Of a stretch of DNA of 64,000 bases, positions 55,608 through 64,000 are shown in pieces (position 1 is the first letter of the stretch; each line of letters starts with the position of its first letter). The notes under the pieces were generated by a model. That model was given only the letters and a program-made list of their open reading frames with translations. It was not told the origin of the DNA and made no database searches. The position numbers and the translations under genes are program-made. Origin of the DNA: Ryuthela nishihirai (lineage: Eukaryota; Arthropoda; Arachnida; Araneae; Heptathelidae). Location of the stretch: NCBI GenBank assembly GCA_038380435.1, contig JAWZYU010000025.1, positions 51,654,691 through 51,718,690 on the forward strand. The letters run 5' to 3'.

Positions 55608-56193
55608 GAACTTTGGGAGAATTTGGAGAAGAAGAGTGGAGCGTTAACGGTCGTTTTGTATTGTAACGGTCGTTGTGTTGTAACGGTCGGAGAGTTCGAA
55701 AATGGACGGTGAGCTGTTCTGAGACAGTGCGCGTAAGTATCAAGAAGTAACTTGATGTGTTGTGTATACGCGGAAGGATAAAAGTGGGATCTTTTATCGT
55801 TAAGTATCAAGAAGTAACTTGATGTGTTGTGTATACACGGAAGTATAAAAGTGGGAACTTTTATGGCTAACTTCGAATGTCTACACGGACTGTCTTTTTG
55901 TTCGGCTAGTGTGTGAACAGTTATTAGCACAGGACGAGAATTGGTTTACGGGTGAAGATCTTCGGGTGACCTGGTAAATCAAGTAAAAGGTAGTATTTAG
56001 TAAAATACACAGAGCTGATATTGTGCGCTCTACGCAGGAAGATTGATGACTTGTGCATGTTAATAGTTGATTTGTTAATAAGATACTTCATCCATATTTC
56101 CTTTGTAACAATTTACCTTGTATTGAATTTGGTTTTGAAATATAGCTTTTAATACTCACGCTCAGTGGCTATCCATTTTTGTAATCCGCAACA
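55554..56193 (+). repeat. 3' long terminal repeat
   Basis: 640 bp, near-identical partner of 51,990-52,631. It holds the last 18 codons and stop of the fusion frame. Confidence 0.95.
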
Positions 56194-56387
56194 ATATGTT
56201 AAAATAACAGATTTCATAACCATATCTTATAATAAAAAACGCAGTAGTTTAGGAACATCGTTAACAGAATAATATATGTGTATCTAATGCCTGTAATAAC
56301 AATACAAACACTAAAATACTGTGCACAAAATTACATTTATAATCACCAATAAAATTATTTCATGATATTGGAAATATTAATGATATA

Positions 56388-56752
56388 AGTTGGGTTGTTT
56401 TACCTCTGAGCGGTACTTTTTTGCACCCCATGAGTTAAATGGCCAGATCACATGGACCCCGAAGGTTCAGAGAAGGTTGAGGGAGGGGACCCACTGGAAT
56501 AGCTGTTGGGAGATAGATGGTAGCCTCCAGTCAAGGCCATCCTGCGTGTTCTTTAACGTGCATAGGTTATGGCTCTCCCGCACACGGGGCCACGGCTTAA
56601 CGTCCCATTCCGACGGATGGCGGCTTTTCCAAGCCCATCGGTGTCCCCTACTGACCGTGGGCAGGGCGGGGAATTTTGCGAAGATAAATCTGAGCGCTGG
56701 CCCAGCAGGGACTCGAACCTGGGAACTACAGATTACGAGCCACCCCCGTCCC
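56388..56752 (-). mobile_element. SINE-A lacking the A-box part of the head
   Basis: Exact TSD ATTAATGATATA at 56,376-56,387 and 56,753-56,764. The head complement jumps from GATTACGAG to CCACCCCCGTCCC, deleting about 20 bp including the A box. Confidence 0.92.
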
Positions 56753-56764
56753 ATTAATGATATA

Positions 56765-57213
56765 GTGTTTGCTAAAATAGATTCAAATTTTTTTTAAGTT
56801 TCTAGAAACATTCTAACAAATATCAGAATATATATTTTGCTTAAAAGAATGGCTTTTTTTATTGCCGTAAAATTTCTTGCGTTTTAAGGCTCTACCATAT
56901 TCTAAATCAATTTTAGGCATATTTATTAAATTCCTAAAATTATAAGGAAAGTAATCTTCCTAACAAAGTGCAGTTCTTGGGTATAAAAGAAAACAAAAAA
57001 AATCCTATAAATCATTATCTCGAAATACTTCATCTGGCAGTTATTTCATAGAAATTATGTTACAAGAAATAGCAGAAATGTTCTCCTTCAAAACGGATGC
57101 AGGCTTCGGCTCATTGTAATAATGATGGTCGGATACGTCAAAGAGCTTGTTAAATTTTGACATACCTTCAAAGAGCTTGTTAAAATGTGATATACATTCA
57201 AAGATTTACCATT
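56765..57213. other. AT-rich stretch with a short direct repeat
   Basis: TCAAAGAGCTTGTTAAA is repeated at about 57,138 and 57,168. No gene is supported. Confidence 0.45.
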
Positions 57214-57215
57214 TG

Positions 57216-57530
57216 GGGTTGTTTTACCTCTGAGCGGCACTTTTTTGCACACCATGGGCTAAATGGCCAGGTCACAAGGACTCCCGAAGGCTCAGAGAAG
57301 GTTGGGGGAGGGAACCCACTGGAACAGTTGTTGAGAGACAAATGGTAGCCTCCCGTCAAGACCATCCAATGTGTTCTTTAACGTGCACAGGGTATGGCTC
57401 TCCCGTACACGGGGTCACGACTTAACGTCCCATCCGACGGACGGCGGCCTTTCCAAGCCCATCGGTGTCCCCTACTGACCTTGAACAGGGAGTTTTGCGA
57501 GATAAGTCTCAACGCTGGCCCAGCTGGGCG
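57216..57530 (-). mobile_element. SINE-A without tRNA head
   Basis: It runs from GGGGTTGTTTTACCTCTGAG to CTGGCCCAGCTGGGCGG and stops at the B-box position. No TSD is seen. Confidence 0.9.
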
Positions 57531-57877
57531 GCGTTGATTTTTCTAACGAATATTCTAACGAATTCCTTTATTTGATATTTCTAACGAATATTTTTATTAT
57601 AATAGAATTAAATTTACTAACAACAATAGTACCTATTTATCAGTAGGTATGTTATTCATTACTTTCTTCTGAATCAATATCAGAGAGTGATTCTTCTGAG
57701 CCATCTTTATCTCTATTATCTCATAATATATCGTTATCTGGAGCCATCGAGAGCGTTGGTCACGCAGCATTTTTTACATAAGTGCTACACTATTTTTTCT
57801 GGGATCAGCTAAATATAATCTATGTTAGGAAAACTTCTAAAAACATTTTTATCAAATTTATGGTAAAACTTAATGAT
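57531..57877. other. AT-rich stretch, nothing recognised
   Basis: TTTCTAACGAATATT words repeat near 57,537-57,595. No gene is supported. Confidence 0.4.
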
Positions 57878-58263
57878 TGGATTGGATTGTTTTACCTCAG
57901 AGCGGCACTTTTTTGCACACCATGGGCTAAATGGCCAGGTCACATGGACCCCGAAGGCTCAGAGAAGGTTGGGGGAGGGGACCCACTGGAACAGCTGTTG
58001 GGAGACAGATGGTAGCCTCCCGTCAAGGCAACCAGCGTGTTCTTTAACGTGCACAGGGTATGACTCTGCCACACACGAGGCCACGGCTTAACGTCCCATC
58101 CGACGGACGGCTGCCTTTCCAAGTCCATCAGTTCCCCTACTGACCGAGGGCGGGGAATTTTGCGGAGATAAATCTGAACACCGATCCAGCTGGGACTCGA
58201 AACTGGGAACTACAGATTACGAGCCTGGCGCGCTACCGACTGAGCCACCCCCCCCCACCCCCC
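57878..58263 (-). mobile_element. SINE-A, full length
   Basis: Its tail is a GGATT repeat (GATTGGATTGGATTG), not the usual GGGTT. The box complements are present with one change (GGGACTCGAAACTGGG). No clear TSD. Confidence 0.91.
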
Positions 58264-58398
58264 ATGGAAAAAAAAGAAAAATTACTACATAAAATCCGAA
58301 ACCCCTGGGATTTTATTAATGTTACATATCATAGTGATTGTTCATGTTTAAATTTTAGGCTAAATTCTAGTGAATGGCAGAAATAAACAAATAAATAA

Positions 58399-58486
58399 AT
58401 ACCCCCTCAAGCAGCTGCTTGCCACCGATGTCTGACAGGAGACTGTCAGTTTATATGCCATAGTAGAAGGTCTGAGAGGATGGCGT
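58399..58486 (-). mobile_element. SINE-B 3' fragment
   Basis: ACCCCCTCAAGCAGCTGCTT through GAGACTGTCAGTTTATATGCC matches the 3' part of the copy at 7584-7805 and is preceded by AAATAAATAAAT. The tRNA head is absent. Confidence 0.82.
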
Positions 58487-58824
58487 CCATATGTTCCACC
58501 TTATATATTCGTAGTGACGTTATCTATAAACCTATCGATACAAAGGTAAAAATATTTTCCTAATTTAAAAATGAATGAAGGGCATTCAGATCTACTATCA
58601 GTGCTCCTTTTTAGAAAGTGCTTATTCTTTTTTTACAAGTCACTCTAAGCCACTTTTGCACACAAATGCCAGCAGTAACTGTTGAATTAAAGTAGAACAA
58701 AACACAAAAATCGGAAAAACCTAAAAAAAAAAGTCGTCAATCAAAACATTCAAAATATTCAATTTGCTTCACTCGTGCAATTACTTAAAATCGAGCAAAA
58801 ATAATTCAGTTAATATATCTATTT
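58487..58824. other. AT-rich stretch, nothing recognised
   Basis: No gene or repeat is supported. Confidence 0.4.
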
Positions 58825-58833
58825 CCAAAAATT

Positions 58834-59117
58834 ATTCCCCGCCCTGCCCACGGTCAGTAGGGAACACCGATGGGCTTGGAAAGGCCGCCGTCCGTCGAAT
58901 GGGACATTAAGCCGTGGCCCCGTGTGCGGGAGAGCCATACCCTGTGCACGTTAAAGAACACGCTGGATGGCCTTGACGGGGGGCTACCATCTGTTTCCCA
59001 ACAGCTGTTCCAGTGGGCCCCTCCCCCAACCTTCTCTGAGCCTTCGGGGTCCGTGTGACCTGGCCATTTAGCCCATGGTGTGCAAAAAGGTGCCGCTCAG
59101 AGGTAAAACAACCCAAC
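58834..59117 (+). mobile_element. SINE-A, 5'-truncated at insertion
   Basis: It begins at ATTCCCCGCCCTGCCC, after the head, yet has a TSD CCAAAAATT at 58,825-58,833 and 59,118-59,126. The truncation therefore happened during reverse transcription, as in LINE-mediated insertion. Confidence 0.92.
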
Positions 59118-59126
59118 CCAAAAATT

Positions 59127-60597
59127 GTATGAAAATCTGGCAGTTTGAAAACAGAATCTCCATGCGTGTTCCCTGCGTTTTCCCACACTATTCAGCGCAG
59201 CGATACCAACGCACGTGAGTCTAGTAAGCAACGGGGGAACGAAACGCGTCGTCGGCTGTCGCGGTGCTTCCGCACGCACAGCTAGTGCGATGCCCTACCC
59301 GGCATCGATCGAACCGTTGCCCGGCTCTCAAAGACCTCTTCTATCTAATCAACGTTCAGGCTCACGGTGCATGACTCCTGTTCGCAGAATTATTCGACTG
59401 TGCATGTTTGGCTAAGGAATACGAGGGAATTGACGGGGTGGGGGGAGGGGACAACGAGCACTTCATTCCTGGCAACACACGCGTGACTGTGTACATACGA
59501 GGCCACGTCTCGAACGCTGAAATCGCGAAAGTCGGTGAGATTTTTTAATGAGAAAAAACGACCATAATGAGAGGGAGACAAATAGGATATTAATGGCTGA
59601 AAAAAGAATATTCTGTCTTGTACTTGGATGCTTCTCCCCCCCCCCCCCATGAATCGTTTCTTTTTTCAGGCTCTATCGATCCATGGACAGCTTGTTCAAT
59701 AAACCCTAAAACTGCTGAGACACTGTGGTTTTTAAAGATTGCCAGAATAGCTGAGAATCATTTTCTCACGACTAAGCTTAAGTGATGACTATGCAAAAAT
59801 TTTTCTGTACTTGTGCATTAGTTATTCACTGAGATAAGTGCACTAAATCCTGATCAGTTAAACGAGAGTTTAAGTGTGAGACTATGTCATAGTATGAGAG
59901 CTCCTTTACGAAAGCTACTCATTTGGTAGGAGGCTGAAATTGTGTTAGGTGTACTCTTCCTATCACGCTGTTGGATTCGCTTCAGAAGCGGTTTCTTATT
60001 GCTTCCAGCATGGCTTGAAACGGGACTGATCTTGAAGGAGGGCATCGCCCCCTACTCCCTCTTTGAAAATGCTAGGAAGAGGTAATGGAGACAAAAATTA
60101 AAAAACTTCTGCATATTTCACGTATTTTTTAAGAATTTTTCAAAGATCTCTAAAATGGAGGGGGCAATATTAAATTGTAATGGAAAGTCAGTTCTTCCCG
60201 TCCTTTATTATAAAACTAGGGGGGGGGGGGGGAGGGGCGAGATGCTTTCTTGATCTGGGTGTGATCTGGAAGTTTCTTAATTCGAACGAGAATAAGCTAA
60301 CGAGTCATTATATTTAATCTAAAATTACATCTCATTACAGTTTTAATATTCGATGACCATTTATTGTCGAATACCCAGTTGGGAGAGGAAGTGGTATGTC
60401 GGAATTATAACAGGAGGAGAGCAAGGATTCGCATTGTGAGTCTCTGATTTTCGGCGATTTCATTAGAAAAGATAAGCTCTTCAAGCCTTCAAAGGGGAGG
60501 AGGGGTTATAACTCCCCTTCCTTCGTTACTCCACCAGTCATTTCTATTCCATTTAGCGCAGCAAATTCAAAAGCTGATGAATACCATTTGCCATGCA
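59127..60597. other. 1.5-kb stretch with a CpG-rich patch
   Basis: Bases about 59,185-59,400 are CpG-rich (ACGCGTCGTCGGCTGTCGCG) with a 66-residue plus frame and an overlapping minus frame, neither with a domain. C and G homopolymers lie at about 59,636-59,648 and 60,220-60,233. It may be a promoter or first exon; this is not shown. Confidence 0.35.
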
Positions 60598-60609
60598 TTA
60601 CCCTTGAAT

Positions 60610-60999
60610 TGGACCGGGGGTGGCTCAGGCGGTAGCGCGCCAGACTCGTAATCTGTAGTTCCCAGGTTCGAGTCCCAGCTGGGTCAGCGTTGAGATTCAT
60701 CTCCGCAAAATTCCCCGCCCTGCCCACGGTCAGTAGGGGACACCGATGGACTTGGAAAGGCCGCCGTCCATCGGATGGGACGTTAAGCCGTGGCCCCGTG
60801 TGCGGGAGAGCCATACCCTGTGCACGTTAAAGAACACGCTGGATGGCTTTGACGGGAGGCTACCATCTGTCTCCCAACAGCTGTTCCAGTGGGTCCCTTC
60901 CCCCAACCTTCTCTGAGCTTTCGGGGTCCATGTGACTTGGCCATTTAGCCCATGGTGTGCAAAAAAGTGCCGCTCAGAGGTGAAACAACCCAACCCAAC
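60610..60999 (+). mobile_element. SINE-A, full length, little diverged
   Basis: TSD TTACCCTTGAAT exact at 60,598-60,609 and 61,000-61,011. Both boxes are nearly intact (GGCTCAGGCGGTAG, GGTTCGAGTCC). Confidence 0.94.
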
Positions 61000-61279
61000 T
61001 TACCCTTGAATCTGTATTAGGGTACTTCCATGATATGCAAATGGAAAGCCCCATTCAAAGCTCTCTAGTTACGAAAATATTCAGTCACTGGAGATAAATT
61101 GAAGATCTTACTCAAATCCCTCGATTTTCGCCGATTTCTTTTTTTCCTATCTGTAACATATAGGACAGATACGAATACTAGAAACTACTCCTAATTTGCA
61201 CAGGCTTTTTCATGCAAATGCATATCCTGCAAAGTCACTTTTCACCATTGCCTCAGAGCTAACATCACACAAGCAAAGA

Positions 61280-61912
61280 AATATGCCAGCTGGGACTCGA
61301 ACCCTGATCTCGGTAGTTGCAATGTTACTGCTAACCAAAAGCGATACCACTGCAATACTGAGGCGGCAAGTTTATTTAATAAACCTCCCTTTAAAACACG
61401 TCCTTGACAAAAACAAATCAAATTTGCTGCGAAATGTTCCAGCTTTAAAAACTCTTCAATTATTAAATAAACTTGCCGCCTCAGTATTGCAGTTGGGTTG
61501 TTTTACCTCTGAGCGGCACTTTTTTGCACACCATGGGCTAAATGGCCAGGTCACATGGACCCCGAAGGCTCAGAGAAGGTTGGGGGAGGGGACCCACTGG
61601 AACAGCTGTTGAGAGACAGATGGTAGCCTCCCGTCAAGGCCATCCAGCGTGTTCTTTAACGTGCACAGGGTATGGCTCTCCCGCACACGGGGCCACGGCT
61701 TAACGTCTATCCGACGGACGGTGGCATTTCCAAGCCCATCGGTGTCCCACTACTGACCGTGGGCAGGGCGGGGAGTTTTGCGGAGATAAATCTCAACGCT
61801 GACCCAGCTGGGACTCGAACCTGGGAACTACATATTACGAGCCTGGCGCGCTACCGACTGAGCCACCCCCGTCCCCAGTATTGCAGTGGTATCGCTTTTG
61901 GTTAGCACTAAC
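61280..61912. repeat. Inverted repeat, one arm split by a SINE
   Basis: Left arm 61,324-61,380. Right arm 61,462-61,493 plus 61,888-61,912. After removal of the SINE and one TSD copy the arms match over 57 bp with one mismatch, around an 81-bp loop. A tRNA-type B-box complement (GGGACTCGAACCC) lies just outside the left arm at 61,291-61,303, hinting at a third tRNA-related SINE. Confidence 0.9.
61494..61875 (-). mobile_element. SINE-A, full length, within the hairpin arm
   Basis: The TSD CAGTATTGCAGT at 61,482-61,493 and 61,876-61,887 is part of the hairpin arm. Box complements are intact. Confidence 0.94.
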
Positions 61913-62165
61913 ATTATGTGTTTCAATTAACTTTTGAAGTAAATTTTTAAAAGCAGCAAAATTCTTGTTTAATGTTTCCGCTTCCACAACTATTTAAGCA
62001 TTAAACAAATATTGTTAAAAAATTAATATTCGATAAATTTGACTGAATTTTTTAAATTATCTCCAGTGACATTTTTTCGTAAAAAGTTAATTTTCGAAAT
62101 TACATAGCTTCGAATGTGGCTTTTGATTCACATAACATGGGAATGTCCTAATATTTATTGTAAGA

Positions 62166-62426
62166 TAGTTGCTGAGTGATGTATTCTGATAAAATTTACT
62201 GAAAGTGATTATTAACAGTTAATGTAAAGGATCAAAAACCCTGGACAATAAGCTTTTTTTTTTCATGTTTGTCACACAGTGCAATATTTAAATGATCTTT
62301 CAAATAATTAATCAGAGAAAACTGAAAATGCTCTATTAAAAAGTAACTCTTATTAAAATGTGATTCTGCCACCACCATCCTTAAGGTGGCTCCCGCATTA
62401 CAGCACTTAATATCATTTAAAAGATA
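62166..62426. other. Short unannotated stretch
   Basis: Nothing recognised. Confidence 0.4.
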
Positions 62427-62772
62427 GGAACGGAGTTGACTCAGTCGATATCGCTCCAGGCTCGTAATCTGCAGTTCCCAGATTTGAGATTTATCTCCGA
62501 TAATCCCCACCCTGCCGTCAGAAAAGGGGACACAAGTCCGCCGTCCGTCGTATGGGACGTAAAGCAGTGGGCGCATGTGTAGGAGACCCATACCCTGTGC
62601 ATGTTAAAAAACAAGCAGGATACCATCTATCTCCTAACAGCTGTCCAATGGATCTGCTTTAATCTTCTCTGAGCCCTCGGGGTCCTTGTCACCTGGCTTT
62701 TAGCCTATTGTGTGCAAAAAAAAGTGCCGATTAGAGGTAAAAACAACCCAAATTAAAAAAATTATTTATTAA
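62427..62772 (+). mobile_element. SINE-A, old copy whose tail is amplified
   Basis: The head is recognisable (TTGACTCAGTCGATATCGCT, AGGCTCGTAATCTGCAG) but the B box is damaged. The body is shortened. The 3' end runs directly into the tandem array below. Confidence 0.85.
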
Positions 62773-63354
62773 CCCTCGGGGTCCTTGTGACCTGGCTTTT
62801 AGCCTATTGTGTGCAAAAAAAGTGCCGATTAGAGGTAAAAACAACCCAAATTAAAAAAATTATTTATTAACCCTCGGGGTCCTTGTGACCTGGCTTTTAG
62901 CCTATTGTGTGCAAAAAAAGTGCCGATTAGAGGTAAAAACAACCCAAATTAAAAAATTATTTATTAACCCTCGGGATCCTTGTAACCTGGCTTTTAGCCT
63001 ATTGTGTGCAAAAAAAGTGCCGATTAGAGGTAAAAACAACCCAAATTAAAAAATTATTTATTAACCCTCGGGATCCTTGTGACCTGGCTTTTAGCCTATT
63101 GTGTGCAAAAAAAGTGCCGATTAGAGGTAAAAACAACCCAAATTAAAAAATTATTTATTAACCCTCGGGATCCTTGTAACCTGGCTTTTAGCCTATTGTG
63201 TGCAAAAAAAGTGCCGATTAGAGGTAAAAACAACCCAAATTAAAAAATTATTTATTAACCCTCGGGATCCTTGTAACCTGGCTTTTAGCCTATTGTGTGC
63301 AAAAAAAGTGCCGATTAGAGGTAAAAACAACCCAAATTAAAAAATTATTTATTT
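62674..63354 (+). repeat. Tandem array, 7 units of ~97 bp, from a SINE tail
   Basis: Unit starts (CCCTCGGG) at 62,674, 62,773, 62,871, 62,968, 63,065, 63,162 and 63,259. Each unit holds CCTTGTGACCTGGCTTTTAG, TGTGCAAAAAAAGTGCCG and AGAGGTAAAAACAACCCAAA, then an AT-rich spacer ending ATTATTTATTAA. Periods go from 99 to 98 to 97 bp. Later units share GGGATCC and GTAACC variants. Confidence 0.96.
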
Positions 63355-64000
63355 TTGCCGTAGAGAAAAGGATTTTGAACGAAAGCACGAAACATTATCT
63401 GAAGAAAACCTGATTCTTCTATCCACCGCTTTCCCATACAAAATGACATCTCCTAACAGAGGCAATAGCGAAACGGGTATTTCACTTTGGAAGCAATTGG
63501 GCAATGCGATAATCTGTCGCATCGACAGTTCCAACAGATTATTAGCTGGTCAGACACTTATCAGTCAATCAATGATCTTTATCACCATTGCGATTCAGCT
63601 ATCAATCACCTTATCAATCAACCAATGATGTATCACATTAAGTTGAATGATTGATAGCTCAATCAACCAATGATCTATTAGATGCGCCTCTGAGTCAACT
63701 GCGCAATCTCACTTTTGATTTGCTTCCATACTTGTCATATGCGCTTCGTTGGTGATATCTCTTCGTTGGTGATATCTCTTCGTTGGTGATATCTCTTCGC
63801 ATTTCTGCAAGTGATGTACGTCGTGAAACTTCATTTTAAGAAATCGTAGAAAGAGGCAAGACTTAATTTATGTGGACTTATTGTTTGTAGTCACTTTTAG
63901 AATTTCTTAAACTTTGAAATTGAACATAAACTTCAAGGAACAAAACAAGAAAAAATTTAACTCACTGTTAAGACCTTTGATTTAGAACAGAAAATGTTGG
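63355..64000. other. Stretch with a 17-bp x 3 repeat
   Basis: CTTCGTTGGTGATATCT occurs three times in tandem at 63,744-63,794. Around 63,560-63,670, TCAATCAACCAATGAT-type words recur. No gene is supported. Confidence 0.5.

Larger units (their letters stand above)
51990..56193 (+). mobile_element. Ty3/gypsy-like LTR retrotransposon carrying host-derived thymidine phosphorylase
   Basis: A 4.2-kb element with every cis feature of a mobile LTR element: direct 640-bp LTRs starting TGTTACG and ending CGCAACA, a primer binding site two bases after the left LTR, a purine tract before the right LTR, and a 4-bp ATAT duplication (51,986-51,989 and 56,194-56,197). By eye the LTRs differ by about three substitutions and one 2-bp indel, so insertion is recent. 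The internal region is only 2.9 kb and lacks protease, reverse transcriptase, RNase H and the integrase core. It must have moved with enzymes from another element. It holds one 981-codon frame that combines retroelement and cellular sequence. Confidence 0.93.
61018..62165. mobile_element. Split copy of the AT-rich MITE
   Basis: The left part (about 61,018-61,150: CAAAGCTCTCTAGTTACGAA) and right part (about 61,920-62,165: CTTCCACAACTATTTAAGCA, CATAACATGGGAATGTCC) follow the order of the 10,768-11,172 element. The intervening 770 bp holds the hairpin repeat and a SINE. Confidence 0.45.

Noticed and set aside
51990..56193. Autonomous retrovirus or endogenous virus with envelope
   Set aside because: No protease, reverse transcriptase, RNase H, integrase core or envelope frame is present in the 2.9-kb interior.
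4072..61905. Dozens of 60-150 residue frames with wording such as FTSERHFFAHHGLNGQVTWTPK
   Set aside because: All lie in SINE-A copies, on either strand; the SINE is a Pol III-type non-coding element and its frames are broken by indels between copies.

Overview
The window is repeat-dominated animal DNA. The style of the elements suggests an arthropod, most likely a chelicerate such as a spider: a tRNA-headed SINE in very high copy, Tc1/mariner-type MITEs, RTE and Jockey/CR1-type LINEs, and a Ty3/gypsy element with a hendecad coiled-coil Gag start. That assignment is inference. I recognise no ordinary host gene and no true tRNA or rRNA gene. Most long open frames lie in SINEs or tandem repeats and are not genes.

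The background is set by one SINE family, called SINE-A here: about 390 bp, with a Pol III A box and B box and a (CCCAA)n tail. It occurs in about 38 full or partial copies on both strands, many with 8-15 bp target-site duplications (TSDs). Copies are nested in older SINEs (29.5-30.3 kb), in an RTE LINE (3.8-4.6 kb) and in one arm of a hairpin repeat (61.3-61.9 kb). Two copies have become tandem arrays: 25 units of 72 bp at 26.06-27.86 kb from the SINE interior, and 7 units of about 97 bp at 62.67-63.35 kb from its tail. A second, tRNA-Ser-like family (SINE-B) is at 7.6, 38.5-39.0 and 58.4 kb.

Palindromic MITEs whose ends read CAGTCGCTCAAAAAAGTATC lie at 0.9, 6.8, 13.9-14.7, 20.0-20.5, 28.3, 33.8-34.3 and 44.4 kb. 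LINE remains are an RTE-type reverse transcriptase fragment (1.25-2.8 kb), a second 3' end of the same family (3.8-4.6 kb), an isolated but complete-looking RNase H plus zinc-knuckle C-terminus (40.4-41.4 kb), and a broken Jockey/CR1/L2-type element with ORF1, endonuclease and reverse transcriptase pieces (45.24-49.19 kb).

The exceptional object is at 51,990-56,193: a young Ty3/gypsy-like LTR retrotransposon. It has two near-identical 640-bp LTRs, a tRNA-Leu-like primer binding site, a polypurine tract and a 4-bp TSD. Protease, reverse transcriptase, RNase H and the integrase core are missing. In their place one uninterrupted 981-codon frame joins a Gag-like coiled coil, about 360 residues of thymidine phosphorylase, a degenerate pair of C2H2 zinc fingers and the last residues of a gypsy-type Pol. 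It looks like a retroelement that transduced host coding sequence from spliced mRNA, comparable in principle to maize Bs1 or to oncogene-transducing retroviruses, but carrying a nucleoside-metabolism enzyme.
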